This document shows, one piece after another, positions 1 through 7,015 of a DNA stretch of 64,000 bases. The stretch is taken from contig NZ_CP015136.1 in NCBI RefSeq assembly GCF_001618865.1, positions 2,267,001 to 2,331,000 of the forward strand, given 5' to 3'. The translations under genes and the position numbers were made by a program. Under the pieces are notes generated by a model that worked only from the letters and a program-made list of their open reading frames with translations, did no database searches and was not told where the DNA came from. Positions within the stretch are counted from its first letter, which is position 1; every line of letters starts with the position of its first letter. This stretch comes from Luteitalea pratensis (lineage in GTDB: Bacteria > Acidobacteriota > Vicinamibacteria > Vicinamibacterales > Vicinamibacteraceae).

Positions 1-398
1 TTGAAATCGATGTCGCTCATGCGCAGGCAACCGCGTCCCCAGATGTTCATCCGGCCGCCGACCACGCGCGGCCGCACCCACAGGAACTTCGGATCGGAGT
101 CGTCCAGGTAGGGTTCCTCGATATCGTTGACGTACCAGTCGGCGTTCCATTCGCGGACGGCGTACGACTGCGACTGCTGCGGCTGCGTGTGCTCGAACGG
201 GGTCTTCGTGCGGCCCCGGTACTTGAGCTGGGGCGGCTGGACGTGCTCCTTGTAGTCCGCGTCGCTGAGCGCTCTACCAGCCTCGAGCACGGCCACGCGC
301 AAGCCGGCCTCGGTGAGGCGCTTGGCGGCCCAACCCCCGGACGCACCGGATCCCACGATGACGACGTCGAAGTGCTGGCCCGCGGGATCGGTCTGCAT
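1..398 (-). CDS. GMC family oxidoreductase, N-terminal part (runs off the window)
   Basis: This is the first ~132 residues of an FAD-dependent GMC oxidoreductase; the rest lies beyond position 1. Residues 10-30 hold the dinucleotide-binding motif (VVIVGSGASGGWAAKRL), followed by VLEAG at the end of the second strand. Further on, GGRMNIWGRGCLR matches the conserved GG..N.WG stretch of glucose/gluconate and sorbitol dehydrogenase-like GMC proteins. The ATG at 398 is the only start before the Rossmann strand. The neighbour upstream in transcription order (613-1230) is a gluconate 2-dehydrogenase subunit 3-like protein, so together they probably form an exported two-subunit sugar or alcohol dehydrogenase. 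The substrate cannot be told. Confidence 0.88.
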   Translation of the reverse strand, partial: MQTDPAGQHFDVVIVGSGASGGWAAKRLTEAGLRVAVLEAGRALSDADYKEHVQPPQLKYRGRTKTPFEHTQPQQSQSYAVREWNADWYVNDIEEPYLDDSDPKFLWVRPRVVGGRMNIWGRGCLRMSDIDF

Positions 399-414
399 GC
401 TGGTATCCGGTGTT

Positions 415-474
415 GTAGCCGTCGACCTTCCACCTTCGCCAAGACTACGGTGGACAAACCAGGTCGACGGGCGA
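415..474. repeat. Palindromic element with 32-nt core (copy A)
   Basis: Ten-base arms CCGTCGACCT (419-428) and AGGTCGACGG (461-470) are perfect inverted repeats. They enclose exactly 32 nt (429-460) that match, in reverse orientation, the cores at 511-542, 10525-10556, 59552-59583 and others. The left flank is GTAG. The same arms occur around a 2-nt loop at 9980-10001 and 51347-51368. Confidence 0.85.
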
Positions 475-500
475 CCGTGTCTCCCGTGCCCTGACGATGA

Positions 501-552
501 CCGCCGGACTGACCTGTCCGCCGAAGCCTTGGCGCAGGCGGGAGTCCGGCGG
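501..552. repeat. Palindromic element with 32-nt core (copy D)
   Basis: Arms CCGCCGGACT (501-510) and AGTCCGGCGG (543-552) are perfectly complementary and enclose a 32-nt core (511-542) beginning GACCTGTCCGCCG. The arms differ completely from those of copy A, 40 nt away, while the core is conserved. The right flank is CTAC. Confidence 0.85.
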
Positions 553-612
553 CTACGTCCGGTGGGGGGCGCCGTCGAGGTCGAACCAATGAGATGTCAT
601 CTCGACGGACGC

Positions 613-1230
613 TTACTCGTGCCCCTCGGCGTGCGTGCACGCAGGGAAACTCTCGAAGAACACGTTGCCCGTGAAGCCCAACTCCTTCATGCCGGCCTCC
701 GACGAGTAGTGCGCGCCGGCAATCCACGACTTGAGCGTCGCCACCGGCGTCGTCAGCGACTCGAGCAGTGCCGGCTGTTGCGTGGCAGGCAGCGCACGGA
801 ATGTCGAGCCGTGCTGATCGCGCGCCGCGGCGTCGACAGCGGCCAGCGCGCTGATGAACGTCAGCCGCAGGTCCTCGTGCTCGATCGCGAGCACTTCGTC
901 GATCCAGGCCGGGCTGCCGCTCGCGACCGAACCGGGCACGATCAGCTCGGAGACGAGCGTGAGCGTCGCGAACTGGTGGGGGTCGAAGAACTGTGGCTTC
1001 TTCGCGACGGTGATGGCCGGTTTGGTCGGCCGTTGCGCAACGTGCGCCGCGAGCGGATGATGCGACTCGTGTGCGTCGGCCGGGGTCCCGGCCGCGAGGC
1101 CCAAGCCTGCCGCGAGGCCCTGCAGCGCCGAGCGGCGGGTGATTCCGCCCGGCGTGCCGGCGGATGCGCCAGCAGCGCTGGCGGAGTCTGGATGCCACAC
1201 AAGCGGAAGTGCGCGACCGTGATCTGTCAT
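613..1230 (-). CDS. Gluconate 2-dehydrogenase subunit 3-like protein, Tat-exported
   Basis: A 205-aa protein with a twin-arginine signal near residues 30-45 (ITRRSALQGLAAG). It continues into the small-subunit family pattern, with FFDPHQFATLTLVSELIVPG, then IDEVLAIEHEDLR, and a C-terminal GFTGNVFFESFPACTHAEG. In this family the small subunit accompanies a GMC flavoprotein and helps its export and assembly in the periplasm. The GMC gene lies directly downstream (1-398). The gap between them is filled by two palindromic elements, so co-transcription is likely but not tight. ATG at 1230 was chosen because the residues further upstream are repeat-derived. Confidence 0.82.
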   Translation of the reverse strand: MTDHGRALPLVWHPDSASAAGASAGTPGGITRRSALQGLAAGLGLAAGTPADAHESHHPLAAHVAQRPTKPAITVAKKPQFFDPHQFATLTLVSELIVPGSVASGSPAWIDEVLAIEHEDLRLTFISALAAVDAAARDQHGSTFRALPATQQPALLESLTTPVATLKSWIAGAHYSSEAGMKELGFTGNVFFESFPACTHAEGHE

Positions 1231-1260
1231 GGACGTTCCGTACCGAAGAACCCGAAGACG

Positions 1261-1355
1261 AACACCGAACGCCGAACGCTGAACGCTGAACGCCGAACAG
1301 CCCAGCCAAAGGCGGAAGAGCCAAGGCCCAAGGCCGAGGCCGATGGCCCAAGCCA
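1261..1355. repeat. Heptanucleotide arrays (GAACGCC type, then CCAAGGC type)
   Basis: 1261-1299 reads as GAAC repeated every 7 bases (GAACGCC, GAACGCT, GAACGCT, GAACGCC). 1320-1355 then shows a second 7-bp unit based on CCAAGGC/CCGAGGC. The arrays lie in the gap between a DinB gene and the dehydrogenase small-subunit gene, not in coding sequence. Confidence 0.8.
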
Positions 1356-1364
1356 AAGTTGTAG

Positions 1365-1384
1365 GCGTCGAGATTGCTCGACGC
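1365..1384. repeat. Simple palindrome, GCGTCGAG arms
   Basis: GCGTCGAG (1365-1372), a 4-nt loop, then CTCGACGC (1377-1384), preceded by GTAG. It belongs to the variable-arm palindrome family. The same arms recur with a 2-nt loop at 57720-57739. Confidence 0.75.
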
Positions 1385-1460
1385 TTGGCCGCGACATCGG
1401 ACTGGGACAGTCTCGGATCACGCGTGTGGCGGGCGCTCCGGAGTATAGCGCCCGGTTCGA

Positions 1461-1961
1461 CTACCCGCGACGCTCGCGATAGTAGGCCACGAGATCCAGC
1501 GGTAACGGCGGCGCAGCGCCGAGTTGCCGCAGCATCGTCGTCACCTGGCCGCGATGGTAGGTCCCGTGGTTCACCACGTGCTGCACGAGGTGCCATGCGC
1601 GGTCGGCAGACGAGCTGCCGTTCAGGAGCCGGTATTCGACCACCCGCTGCACGCCCGCGTCATCCAGGCCATCCACGTAGGTGCGCAGGCCCCCCTGGGT
1701 CTCCGCCCATCCCGCCCGGAGCGCCGCGCAGTCCTCGAAGCGATCAAGCGGCAGCCTGCTCGTCGGCGAGACGCCATGCAGACGCGAGAGCCAGATCCAT
1801 TCCGCGTCGTGTACGTGCGTCAACGTGTCACGCACTGACCGGAAGCTGCTCGCGAGGTCGCGAACGAACTGCTCGGGCGTCAACGCGTCCACCGCGGCCA
1901 GCAGACGATGCGTCGCCCAGTAGTTGTAGTCGACGAGGGCGTGGAGGTCCTGCGGTGTCAT
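1461..1961 (-). CDS. DinB family protein
   Basis: A 166-aa four-helix DinB/YfiT-type protein. The three metal-ligand histidines expected for the family are visible: one in LTHVHDAEW and two in the C-terminal motif NHGTYHRGQV. Members are putative metal-dependent enzymes, some acting as thiol transferases, and the substrate here is unknown. The ATG at 1961 starts right at the first helix (MTPQDLHALVDYNYW); an in-frame ATG 17 codons upstream adds unrelated sequence. Two more DinB genes lie at 42524 and 43573. Confidence 0.88.
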   Translation of the reverse strand: MTPQDLHALVDYNYWATHRLLAAVDALTPEQFVRDLASSFRSVRDTLTHVHDAEWIWLSRLHGVSPTSRLPLDRFEDCAALRAGWAETQGGLRTYVDGLDDAGVQRVVEYRLLNGSSSADRAWHLVQHVVNHGTYHRGQVTTMLRQLGAAPPLPLDLVAYYRERRG

Positions 1962-2059
1962 GGCGCGATCGTGCCACGACTTCGCATCGAGCAAGCTCGA
2001 CGCCTTCGCCACAGCTTCAAGGGCCCGCTGCCTTCGAGCTTTCCCCTTCGCCCCTGGCG

Positions 2060-2144
2060 TGAGGCATCAGGCATCAGGCATTAGGCATCAGGCATTAGGC
2101 ATTAGGCATTACGGTGCCCGGCACCCGGAACCCGGAGCCCGGTA
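2060..2144. repeat. Heptanucleotide arrays (AGGCATY type, then CCCGGNN type)
   Basis: 2060-2112 is CAGGCAT/TAGGCAT repeated every 7 bases, about seven units. 2113-2144 continues with CCCGGCA, CCCGGAA, CCCGGAG, CCCGGTA. Two different units abut with the same period. Confidence 0.85.
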
Positions 2145-2231
2145 CAAGTCCGTGTAACGCCGGGCCGTGTCGTCACACATGGCAAGTGAGGGCGGACACG
2201 GCGTCCGCCTGTAACGACCAGGAGACGTGAC

Positions 2232-3134
2232 GTGATTGCCCAGGATCGCAAGCCCCAGCTGAATACCCGCGCCGACCAGCCGTTCCGATTCCTCGGCGTT
2301 CCGACGACCCTGCGCGCCACCCACGAGACCACCGGTGGCGCCTTCGGGCTGGTCGAGAATTCGGCCATGCCTCCGGGCTTCGGCTCGCCCTACCACGTCC
2401 ACCACCGGGAGGACGAGTCGTTCTACGTGATCGAAGGTGAGGTCGCGTTCGTGGTCGATGGCCAGTGGCACTACGCCGGCCCCGGCTCCTTTGTCCACGG
2501 CCCTCGCGACATTCCGCACGGCTTCGCGGTGATCGGCACCAGGCCGGCCCGGATGCTGCTGCTTGCCACGCCGGGTGGCTTCGAGCAGTTCGTGCTGGCC
2601 CTGCGTACCCCGTTCGACACCACACCCGAGCCGCCGGACATGGCTGCGTTGATGGCAGCGGCAGCGCGTCATGGGGTCGACATCCTCGGTCCCCTGCCTG
2701 ACATGCCTGACGACCTGCGCGGCGGCCGAGACGACGCACGCGCGGACATCGACCGCCTGCGCGCGACGCACATCGCCGCGCTCACGGCCAACGATGCAGC
2801 CGGCTGGACCGCGATCTTCGCCGACGACGCCGTGCAGTTACCACCGGTCGGTGCGGTCAACACCGGCACCGCTGCCATCGGCGCCTTCAACGAACGGTTC
2901 ATGGCCATGTTCGCGGTGTCGAGCTTCAACATCACCCCCATGGGCCTCGAAGTGCACGGCGACGTCGCCATCGAACACGGCGACTACAACATCGTGCTGA
3001 CGCCACACGGCGCGCCGGCCGGGATGAGCGACAGCGGCAAGTACATCACCACCTATCGGCGCAATGACGCGGGGGCGTGGCTGATCACGCGCGACGGCTG
3101 GACGAGCACGCTCCGCCCGCCCGCCGACGCGTGA
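2232..3134 (+). CDS. Cupin domain / SnoaL-like domain fusion protein
   Basis: A 300-aa protein with two domains. Residues ~10-150 form a cupin: the metal-binding pattern HVHHREDESFYVIEGE is followed by GDIPHGF-like PRDIPHGFAVIG, typical of quercetinase-like cupins. Residues ~170-298 form a SnoaL/DUF4440-type NTF2 fold (DIDRLRATHIAALTAND, later GDYNIVLTP and TTYRRNDAGAWLITRDGW). The GTG start at 2232 is preceded by GGAG at a good distance. It is cytoplasmic, with no signal peptide. Fusions of these two folds are seen in soil bacteria. The substrate cannot be inferred, but small-molecule oxidation or binding is likely. Confidence 0.82.
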   Translation: MIAQDRKPQLNTRADQPFRFLGVPTTLRATHETTGGAFGLVENSAMPPGFGSPYHVHHREDESFYVIEGEVAFVVDGQWHYAGPGSFVHGPRDIPHGFAVIGTRPARMLLLATPGGFEQFVLALRTPFDTTPEPPDMAALMAAAARHGVDILGPLPDMPDDLRGGRDDARADIDRLRATHIAALTANDAAGWTAIFADDAVQLPPVGAVNTGTAAIGAFNERFMAMFAVSSFNITPMGLEVHGDVAIEHGDYNIVLTPHGAPAGMSDSGKYITTYRRNDAGAWLITRDGWTSTLRPPADA

Positions 3135-3145
3135 GCGCACGCCTC

Positions 3146-3216
3146 GCTTGCCGCGGCGAAGCCGAAAGGCGACGCTGGCTTGCTGCGCCGAAGCCGTAAG
3201 GCGACGGTGGCTTGCC
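3146..3216. repeat. 32-bp imperfect tandem repeat in an ECF sigma promoter region
   Basis: Two 32-bp units (3146-3177 and 3178-3209) start with GCTTGC and share AAGCCG-AAGGCGACG. A third partial unit (3210-3216) supplies TTGCCG, a plausible -35 for the box at 3234. Confidence 0.7.
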
Positions 3217-3233
3217 GGGGGCATGGCGGCGCT

Positions 3234-3239
3234 TACAAT
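3234..3239 (+). promoter_or_regulatory. Putative -10 box for the ECF sigma operon
   Basis: TACAAT ends 6 nt before the GTG start at 3246. TTGCCG at 3212-3217 is spaced 16 nt upstream. There is no Shine-Dalgarno, so the transcript would be leaderless or nearly so. Confidence 0.5.
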
Positions 3240-3245
3240 GCCGCC

Positions 3246-3788
3246 GTGCCGTCCGACCTCAGCGACGCCGACGTGGCCAGCCGTGCGGCAGCGGGGGACT
3301 CCCAGGCCGAGGCCGAGATGTGTCGCCGCATGGCGCCACGACTTCGCCTCTATGGCATGCGACACCTGCGGTCCGGCGCCGCTGCAGACGACCTGGTGCA
3401 GCAGGTGCTGCTGACGACGCTCGAGGCCCTGCGCGCAGGCAAACTGCGCGACTACGAGAAGCTGCCGCATTTCGTGCTGGGTATGGCCCGCATGACGGTG
3501 CTCGAACTGCGGCGCGGTGCGAAACGTCGCGGGGCGCTGCTCGAGATCTACGGCGCGATCCTGGTGCCAGAGGCGCCAATCGAACCGGAGGTGGATCGCG
3601 AGCGCTTGGGCCGGTGCCTGCAGTCGCTGAAGGAACGCGACCGCAGCGTCGTGATGCTGACGTTCTATGACGACCGCGCCGGCAGCGACGTCGCGCGGTT
3701 TCTCGGTGTCTCCGAGGCCAATGTGCGGGTGATCCGCCATCGCGCCATCCGGCAACTGCGCGGCTGCATGGAGGGGGAGGTCGCGTGA
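3246..3788 (+). CDS. ECF-type RNA polymerase sigma factor
   Basis: A 180-aa sigma factor. Region 2 spans about residues 8-75 (AEMCRRMAPRLRLYGMRHL, then DDLVQQVLLTTLEAL). The sigma-4 helix-turn-helix lies near the C-terminus (DVARFLGVSEANVRVIRHRAIRQL). The GTG at 3246 is preferred because the in-frame sequence upstream is tandem-repeat translation. The stop codon overlaps the ATG of the next gene (TGATG at 3786-3790), which indicates translational coupling to a zinc-finger anti-sigma-like protein. The regulon is unknown. Confidence 0.86.
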   Translation: MPSDLSDADVASRAAAGDSQAEAEMCRRMAPRLRLYGMRHLRSGAAADDLVQQVLLTTLEALRAGKLRDYEKLPHFVLGMARMTVLELRRGAKRRGALLEIYGAILVPEAPIEPEVDRERLGRCLQSLKERDRSVVMLTFYDDRAGSDVARFLGVSEANVRVIRHRAIRQLRGCMEGEVA

Positions 3789-4390
3789 TGGCCACGACAC
3801 GGTCCGAACCGCCCCAGTGTTCGGCGCCGATCTCCGAGGAGATACTGCTCGAGTACTGGATGGCGGCCCTGGATGAGGCCGCTGAAACCGCGATCGAAGA
3901 GCACCTGTTCGCGTGCGACGAATGCGGTGGCCGGCTGCGCGGCACCATCGCGCTTGCCGAGGCACTGCGTGACGTCGCGCGCTCCGGCTCCCTTCGGGTG
4001 ATCGTGAGCGACGACTTCGTGCGGCAGGCCAAGGCCGAGGGACGCACGGTTCGCGAATACACGCCGCCGCGCGGCGGCGTCGTCGCGTGCACGATCTCGG
4101 CCGACGACGACTTCCTCATCGCGCGTCTAGTCGCAGAACTCGCCGGCCTGCCCCGCGTGGACCTCGGCATCTACGACAGCGAGGGCCGCGAGCGGGGCCG
4201 CATGGCGGACGTCCCCGTGGACGCGGCCGCCCGGGCCGTGCTGTACCAAGAGTCGGCCACCTTCGCGAAAGCCGCGCCAGACGACGTCATGGTGCTGCGA
4301 CTGCTCGCGGTGGAAGCCGGAGGCGAGCGCGTACTGGGCGAGTACGAGATGCGCCACACGCGGACGATTCCCGGCCCCGCCGCCTGGTAG
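3788..4390 (+). CDS. Putative soluble anti-sigma factor with zinc-finger N-terminus
   Basis: A 200-aa protein overlapping the end of the ECF sigma gene. Near residues 36-46 it has the anti-sigma zinc motif pattern H-x3-C-x2-C (EEHLFACDECGG). No transmembrane helix is visible, so it would act in the cytoplasm. The remainder (residues ~70-200) is a compact beta-rich region I do not recognise; its C-terminal half (LGIYDSEGRERGRMADVPV, then ATFAKAAPDDVMVLRLL) resembles the sensory tails of other zinc-finger anti-sigma proteins only in layout. The role is inferred from the motif and the gene pairing. Confidence 0.7.
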   Translation: MATTRSEPPQCSAPISEEILLEYWMAALDEAAETAIEEHLFACDECGGRLRGTIALAEALRDVARSGSLRVIVSDDFVRQAKAEGRTVREYTPPRGGVVACTISADDDFLIARLVAELAGLPRVDLGIYDSEGRERGRMADVPVDAAARAVLYQESATFAKAAPDDVMVLRLLAVEAGGERVLGEYEMRHTRTIPGPAAW

Positions 4391-4403
4391 CCGGGGGCGG
4401 GGC

Positions 4404-4423
4404 GCGTCGACCAAGGTCGACGC
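4404..4423. repeat. Simple palindrome, GCGTCGACC arms
   Basis: GCGTCGACC (4404-4412), AA, GGTCGACGC (4415-4423), followed by CTAC. It lies 14 nt after the anti-sigma stop codon and has no T-run, so it is not a classical terminator. Confidence 0.75.
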
Positions 4424-4470
4424 CTACACAATCCGTACCCCGTACCCTGTAGTCCAGAGCCCGAGATTAA

Positions 4471-4680
4471 CGGTTCCCGGAACCCGGTGCCCGGAACCCG
4501 GTACCCGCTGGGTGCGGCGTTCAGCGTTCGGCGTTCGTCGATTTGGCTTGCCCGGGTGCCCCGTGCCCGGTACCCGGTGGCGCCGCGTTCGACGTTCAAC
4601 GTTCGGCGTTCGTCGACTTGGCTTACCCGGTTCCCGGTGCCCGGTGCCCGGTACCCGGTTCCCGGTACCCGGTTCCCGGG
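4471..4680. repeat. Large heptanucleotide block (CCCGGNN and CGTTCRG types)
   Basis: About 210 bp built of 7-bp units: CCCGGTA/CCCGGTT/CCCGGTG units at both ends and in the middle, with GTTCGGC/GTTCAAC-type units between. A ~95-bp segment is repeated within the block: GCGTTCGGCGTTCGTCGA-TTGGCTT occurs twice. The block fills the gap between converging genes (anti-sigma and GH43). Confidence 0.88.
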
Positions 4681-4692
4681 TTTCTGCCCGTG

Positions 4693-5751
4693 TCAGCGTC
4701 CGCCTGCGCGATACGGCACGATCGTCTCGATGGTGCCGTCGGGACGATGGACGAGCGGCGTCACCTTGACGTTGCGGAGATGCGTCTGGCCCTTCGAGAG
4801 CTGCGCATCGTGGTAGAAGAGGTACCACTTGCCCTCCGACTCGACGATCGAGTGGTGCGTCGTCCAGCCCAGCACCGGTTCCATGATGCGGCCGCGGTAC
4901 GTGAATGGTCCGTAGGGCGAGTCGCCGGTGGCGTATACGAGAAAATGCGTGTCGCCAGTCGAATACGACAGGTAGTACTTCCCGTTGTAGCGGTGGACCC
5001 AGGTGGCCTCGAAGAAGCGCCGCGTATTGTCGCCGTAGGTGAGGGGCCGCCCCTCCGCGTCGTTGATGATCACGTCGCGCACCGGCTCGGCCAGGTGACG
5101 CATGTCGTCGCGCAGTCGCGCGACCTTCGGCATCAGTGCGGGCGCGCCGGGCGCAGGATATGCGTCCTTGGCCTGATAGGCCCCCGATGCCCATCGCTGC
5201 AGTTGCCCACCCCAGATGCCGCCGAAATAGAGGTACGCAGCACCGTCGGCGTCGCGGAAGACTGCCGGGTCGATGCTGAATGCGCCGTCGATGGGCTCTG
5301 GGTCGGCCTTGAAGGGCCCGGCAGGATTGCTCGACACGGCCACGCCGATGCGGAACACGTCGCGCGCGTCCTTGGCCGGGAAGTACAGGTAGTACTGCCC
5401 ACCGCGTTCGGCTGCGTCGGGCGCCCACATCTGCCGCTTGGCCCAGGGCACGCTGGCGATGTCGAGCGCCACGCCGTGGTCTTTCACGGCGCCGCCGATC
5501 CGATCCATCGACAGGACGTGGTAGTCGCGCATCGCGAAGTGGCTGCCGAGATCATCGGCAGGTACGCCGGCGTCGATGTCGTGGGACGGGTAGAGGTACA
5601 GCCGTCCGCCGAAGACGTGCGCCGAGGGGTCGGCGGTGTAGATGCCGGGCAGCAGTGGCTGGTCGAGAAACCACGGCCCACTGGACGTTTGCGCGGCAGC
5701 CGCGAGCGCGACGCCAAGGGCGAGCATGGGGGCGAGGAAGCCGAGGCGCAT
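4693..5751 (-). CDS. Exported glycoside hydrolase family 43 protein
   Basis: A 352-aa protein with a signal peptide (residues 1-21, ending AAAAQ) followed by a five-bladed GH43 propeller. The expected acidic triad is in place: Asp41 in YTADPSAHVF (general base), Asp161 in FSIDPAVFRD (pKa modulator) and Glu248 in RFFEATWVHRYNGKYYLSYS (general acid). Other family landmarks include MWAPDA and THHSIVESEGKWYLFYHD. Such enzymes cleave arabinose- or xylose-containing plant polysaccharides, probably in the periplasm or outside the cell. The exact specificity is not visible. It ends against a large repeat block. Confidence 0.88.
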   Translation of the reverse strand: MRLGFLAPMLALGVALAAAAQTSSGPWFLDQPLLPGIYTADPSAHVFGGRLYLYPSHDIDAGVPADDLGSHFAMRDYHVLSMDRIGGAVKDHGVALDIASVPWAKRQMWAPDAAERGGQYYLYFPAKDARDVFRIGVAVSSNPAGPFKADPEPIDGAFSIDPAVFRDADGAAYLYFGGIWGGQLQRWASGAYQAKDAYPAPGAPALMPKVARLRDDMRHLAEPVRDVIINDAEGRPLTYGDNTRRFFEATWVHRYNGKYYLSYSTGDTHFLVYATGDSPYGPFTYRGRIMEPVLGWTTHHSIVESEGKWYLFYHDAQLSKGQTHLRNVKVTPLVHRPDGTIETIVPYRAGGR

Positions 5752-5842
5752 GGGTGTACTCCGGGCGATACAAGCCGCGTTCTGATTCTGGGAAACTGGC
5801 GACAGACTATCGCAGGTGCGGCCTTGGTCGATGACGAGGTAG

Positions 5843-5864
5843 GGCCGGGTCTCCGAGCCCGGCC
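5843..5864. repeat. Simple palindrome, GGCCGGG(T/C) arms
   Basis: GGCCGGGT, CTCCGA, GCCCGGCC, with TAGG flanking on the left. It is the reverse-orientation relative of the GGGCTC-GGA-GAGCCC palindromes at 14275 and 45050. Confidence 0.7.
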
Positions 5865-5940
5865 TTCTGTTCGCGGTCGCCGTCTGTCAGGCGGCGTGGG
5901 CGGTCTCCGCAGCGACGAAGGTCTTCCTGCCGTCAGCGTG

Positions 5941-5965
5941 TGGCGTTCAGCGTTCGGCGTTCGTC
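5941..5965. repeat. Short heptanucleotide array (CGTTCRG type)
   Basis: GCGTTCA, GCGTTCG, GCGTTCG in tandem between the amidohydrolase stop (5973) and the GH43 start. This is the complement of the GAACGCC unit found elsewhere. Confidence 0.65.
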
Positions 5966-5972
5966 TGGGCTT

Positions 5973-6983
5973 CTACTTCGCGCTCTTCGGATCGATCCGC
6001 AGGAAGCGGGCGGCGTTGTTGTACAGGATGTCGCGCTTCTGCTCGGGTGTCAGGTAGTCGGCATTCTGGATGATGCTGATCGAATACGCCATCAGCTTCG
6101 GCCACACGAGTTGATCGGTGCCGAACATCACGCGATCGCCGAACCCGCCGTCCACGAGCCGTTCGATGTACCGGTTCACTTCCTTCAACGGATAGCTCCA
6201 GATCAACCCGGCGAGGTCCACGTACACGTGCGAGTTCGCCTGCAGCAGCGTGAGCATGTTGTCGATCATCGGATAACCGGCGTGCATCACCTGGACGCGC
6301 AGCTTCGGATGTCGTGCGAGGAGTTCCTCGAGCAGGAGCGGGTTGCCCATGGAGCCACGGAACGTCGATCGCGTCACGTTGGATCGACCCGATCCGCCGG
6401 TGCCCATGTGGATGGCGACGGGGATGTCGAGTTCCTCGGCGAGCGCAAAGTACTGGTCGACACTCATGTCGCTCGGCGACACGCCCTGGTACTGCAGGCC
6501 GATCTCGCCCATCACCTTGAAGCCGTCCTTGGCGAAACTGGTGCGCAGTTGATCGAGGGGGACCCGCGCGCCGGCCGCCTCGAAACCGGTGCCCGGAATC
6601 ACGCGCCCTGGCGCCGCGTCGATCCATTTGCGGACGCTTTCCGGCGTGCCGAAGACCACCGCGGTCACGTTCAGCCGCTCCATGTCCGCGACGACGTCCT
6701 TGATGTACTCGCCCTTCGCCGCGGGATACAGCTTGGGCGTGCACTCTTCCTGCGCCCAGCCGTTGGTGGCTTCCTTGGTGGCGGGATCCGAGGCCGTGAA
6801 CCTCGACGTGTTCGGGCACATCGGGACAGCGGTAGGACCGGAGTCGTCCATCGCGTGGAAATGGACGTCGAGCACCGGCGGGGCCTGCCGCGACGTGTTC
6901 TGGGCGTACGACACGGCTGCCGGCGCCAGGCAGATCGCGGCGCACGCGAGGCGCCTCGTGACATGGCGGAGAGGTGGAGTCAT
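5973..6983 (-). CDS. Exported amidohydrolase (metal-dependent TIM-barrel hydrolase)
   Basis: A 336-aa protein with a cleavable signal peptide (residues 1-27, ending SYAQ). The amidohydrolase-2 fold is shown by HFH in VLDVHFHAMDD (strand 1), VAIHMGTGG (strand 5 His), VQVMHAGYP (strand 6 His) and VMFGTDQLVWP (strand 8 Asp). Decarboxylases and lactonases share this arrangement, so the reaction is uncertain. It is divergent from the TldD gene with only 32 bp between starts. TACGAT at 6995-6990 sits 6 nt before the ATG, so the transcript may be leaderless. Confidence 0.82.
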   Translation of the reverse strand: MTPPLRHVTRRLACAAICLAPAAVSYAQNTSRQAPPVLDVHFHAMDDSGPTAVPMCPNTSRFTASDPATKEATNGWAQEECTPKLYPAAKGEYIKDVVADMERLNVTAVVFGTPESVRKWIDAAPGRVIPGTGFEAAGARVPLDQLRTSFAKDGFKVMGEIGLQYQGVSPSDMSVDQYFALAEELDIPVAIHMGTGGSGRSNVTRSTFRGSMGNPLLLEELLARHPKLRVQVMHAGYPMIDNMLTLLQANSHVYVDLAGLIWSYPLKEVNRYIERLVDGGFGDRVMFGTDQLVWPKLMAYSISIIQNADYLTPEQKRDILYNNAARFLRIDPKSAK

Positions 6984-6989
6984 GCGTGC

Positions 6990-6995
6990 ATCGTA
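6990..6995 (-). promoter_or_regulatory. Putative -10 box of the amidohydrolase gene
   Basis: On the minus strand TACGAT lies 6 nt before the ATG at 6983. It occupies the 32-bp divergent gap together with the TATAAT of the opposite gene. Confidence 0.35.
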
Positions 6996-7002
6996 ACCCC
7001 GC

Positions 7003-7008
7003 TATAAT
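7003..7008 (+). promoter_or_regulatory. -10 box (TATAAT) of the tldD-like operon
   Basis: A perfect TATAAT in very GC-rich sequence, 7 nt before the ATG at 7016 and with no Shine-Dalgarno. Transcription would start at or within 1-2 nt of the start codon. No good -35 is visible. Confidence 0.6.
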
Positions 7009-7015
7009 CCGCGCG

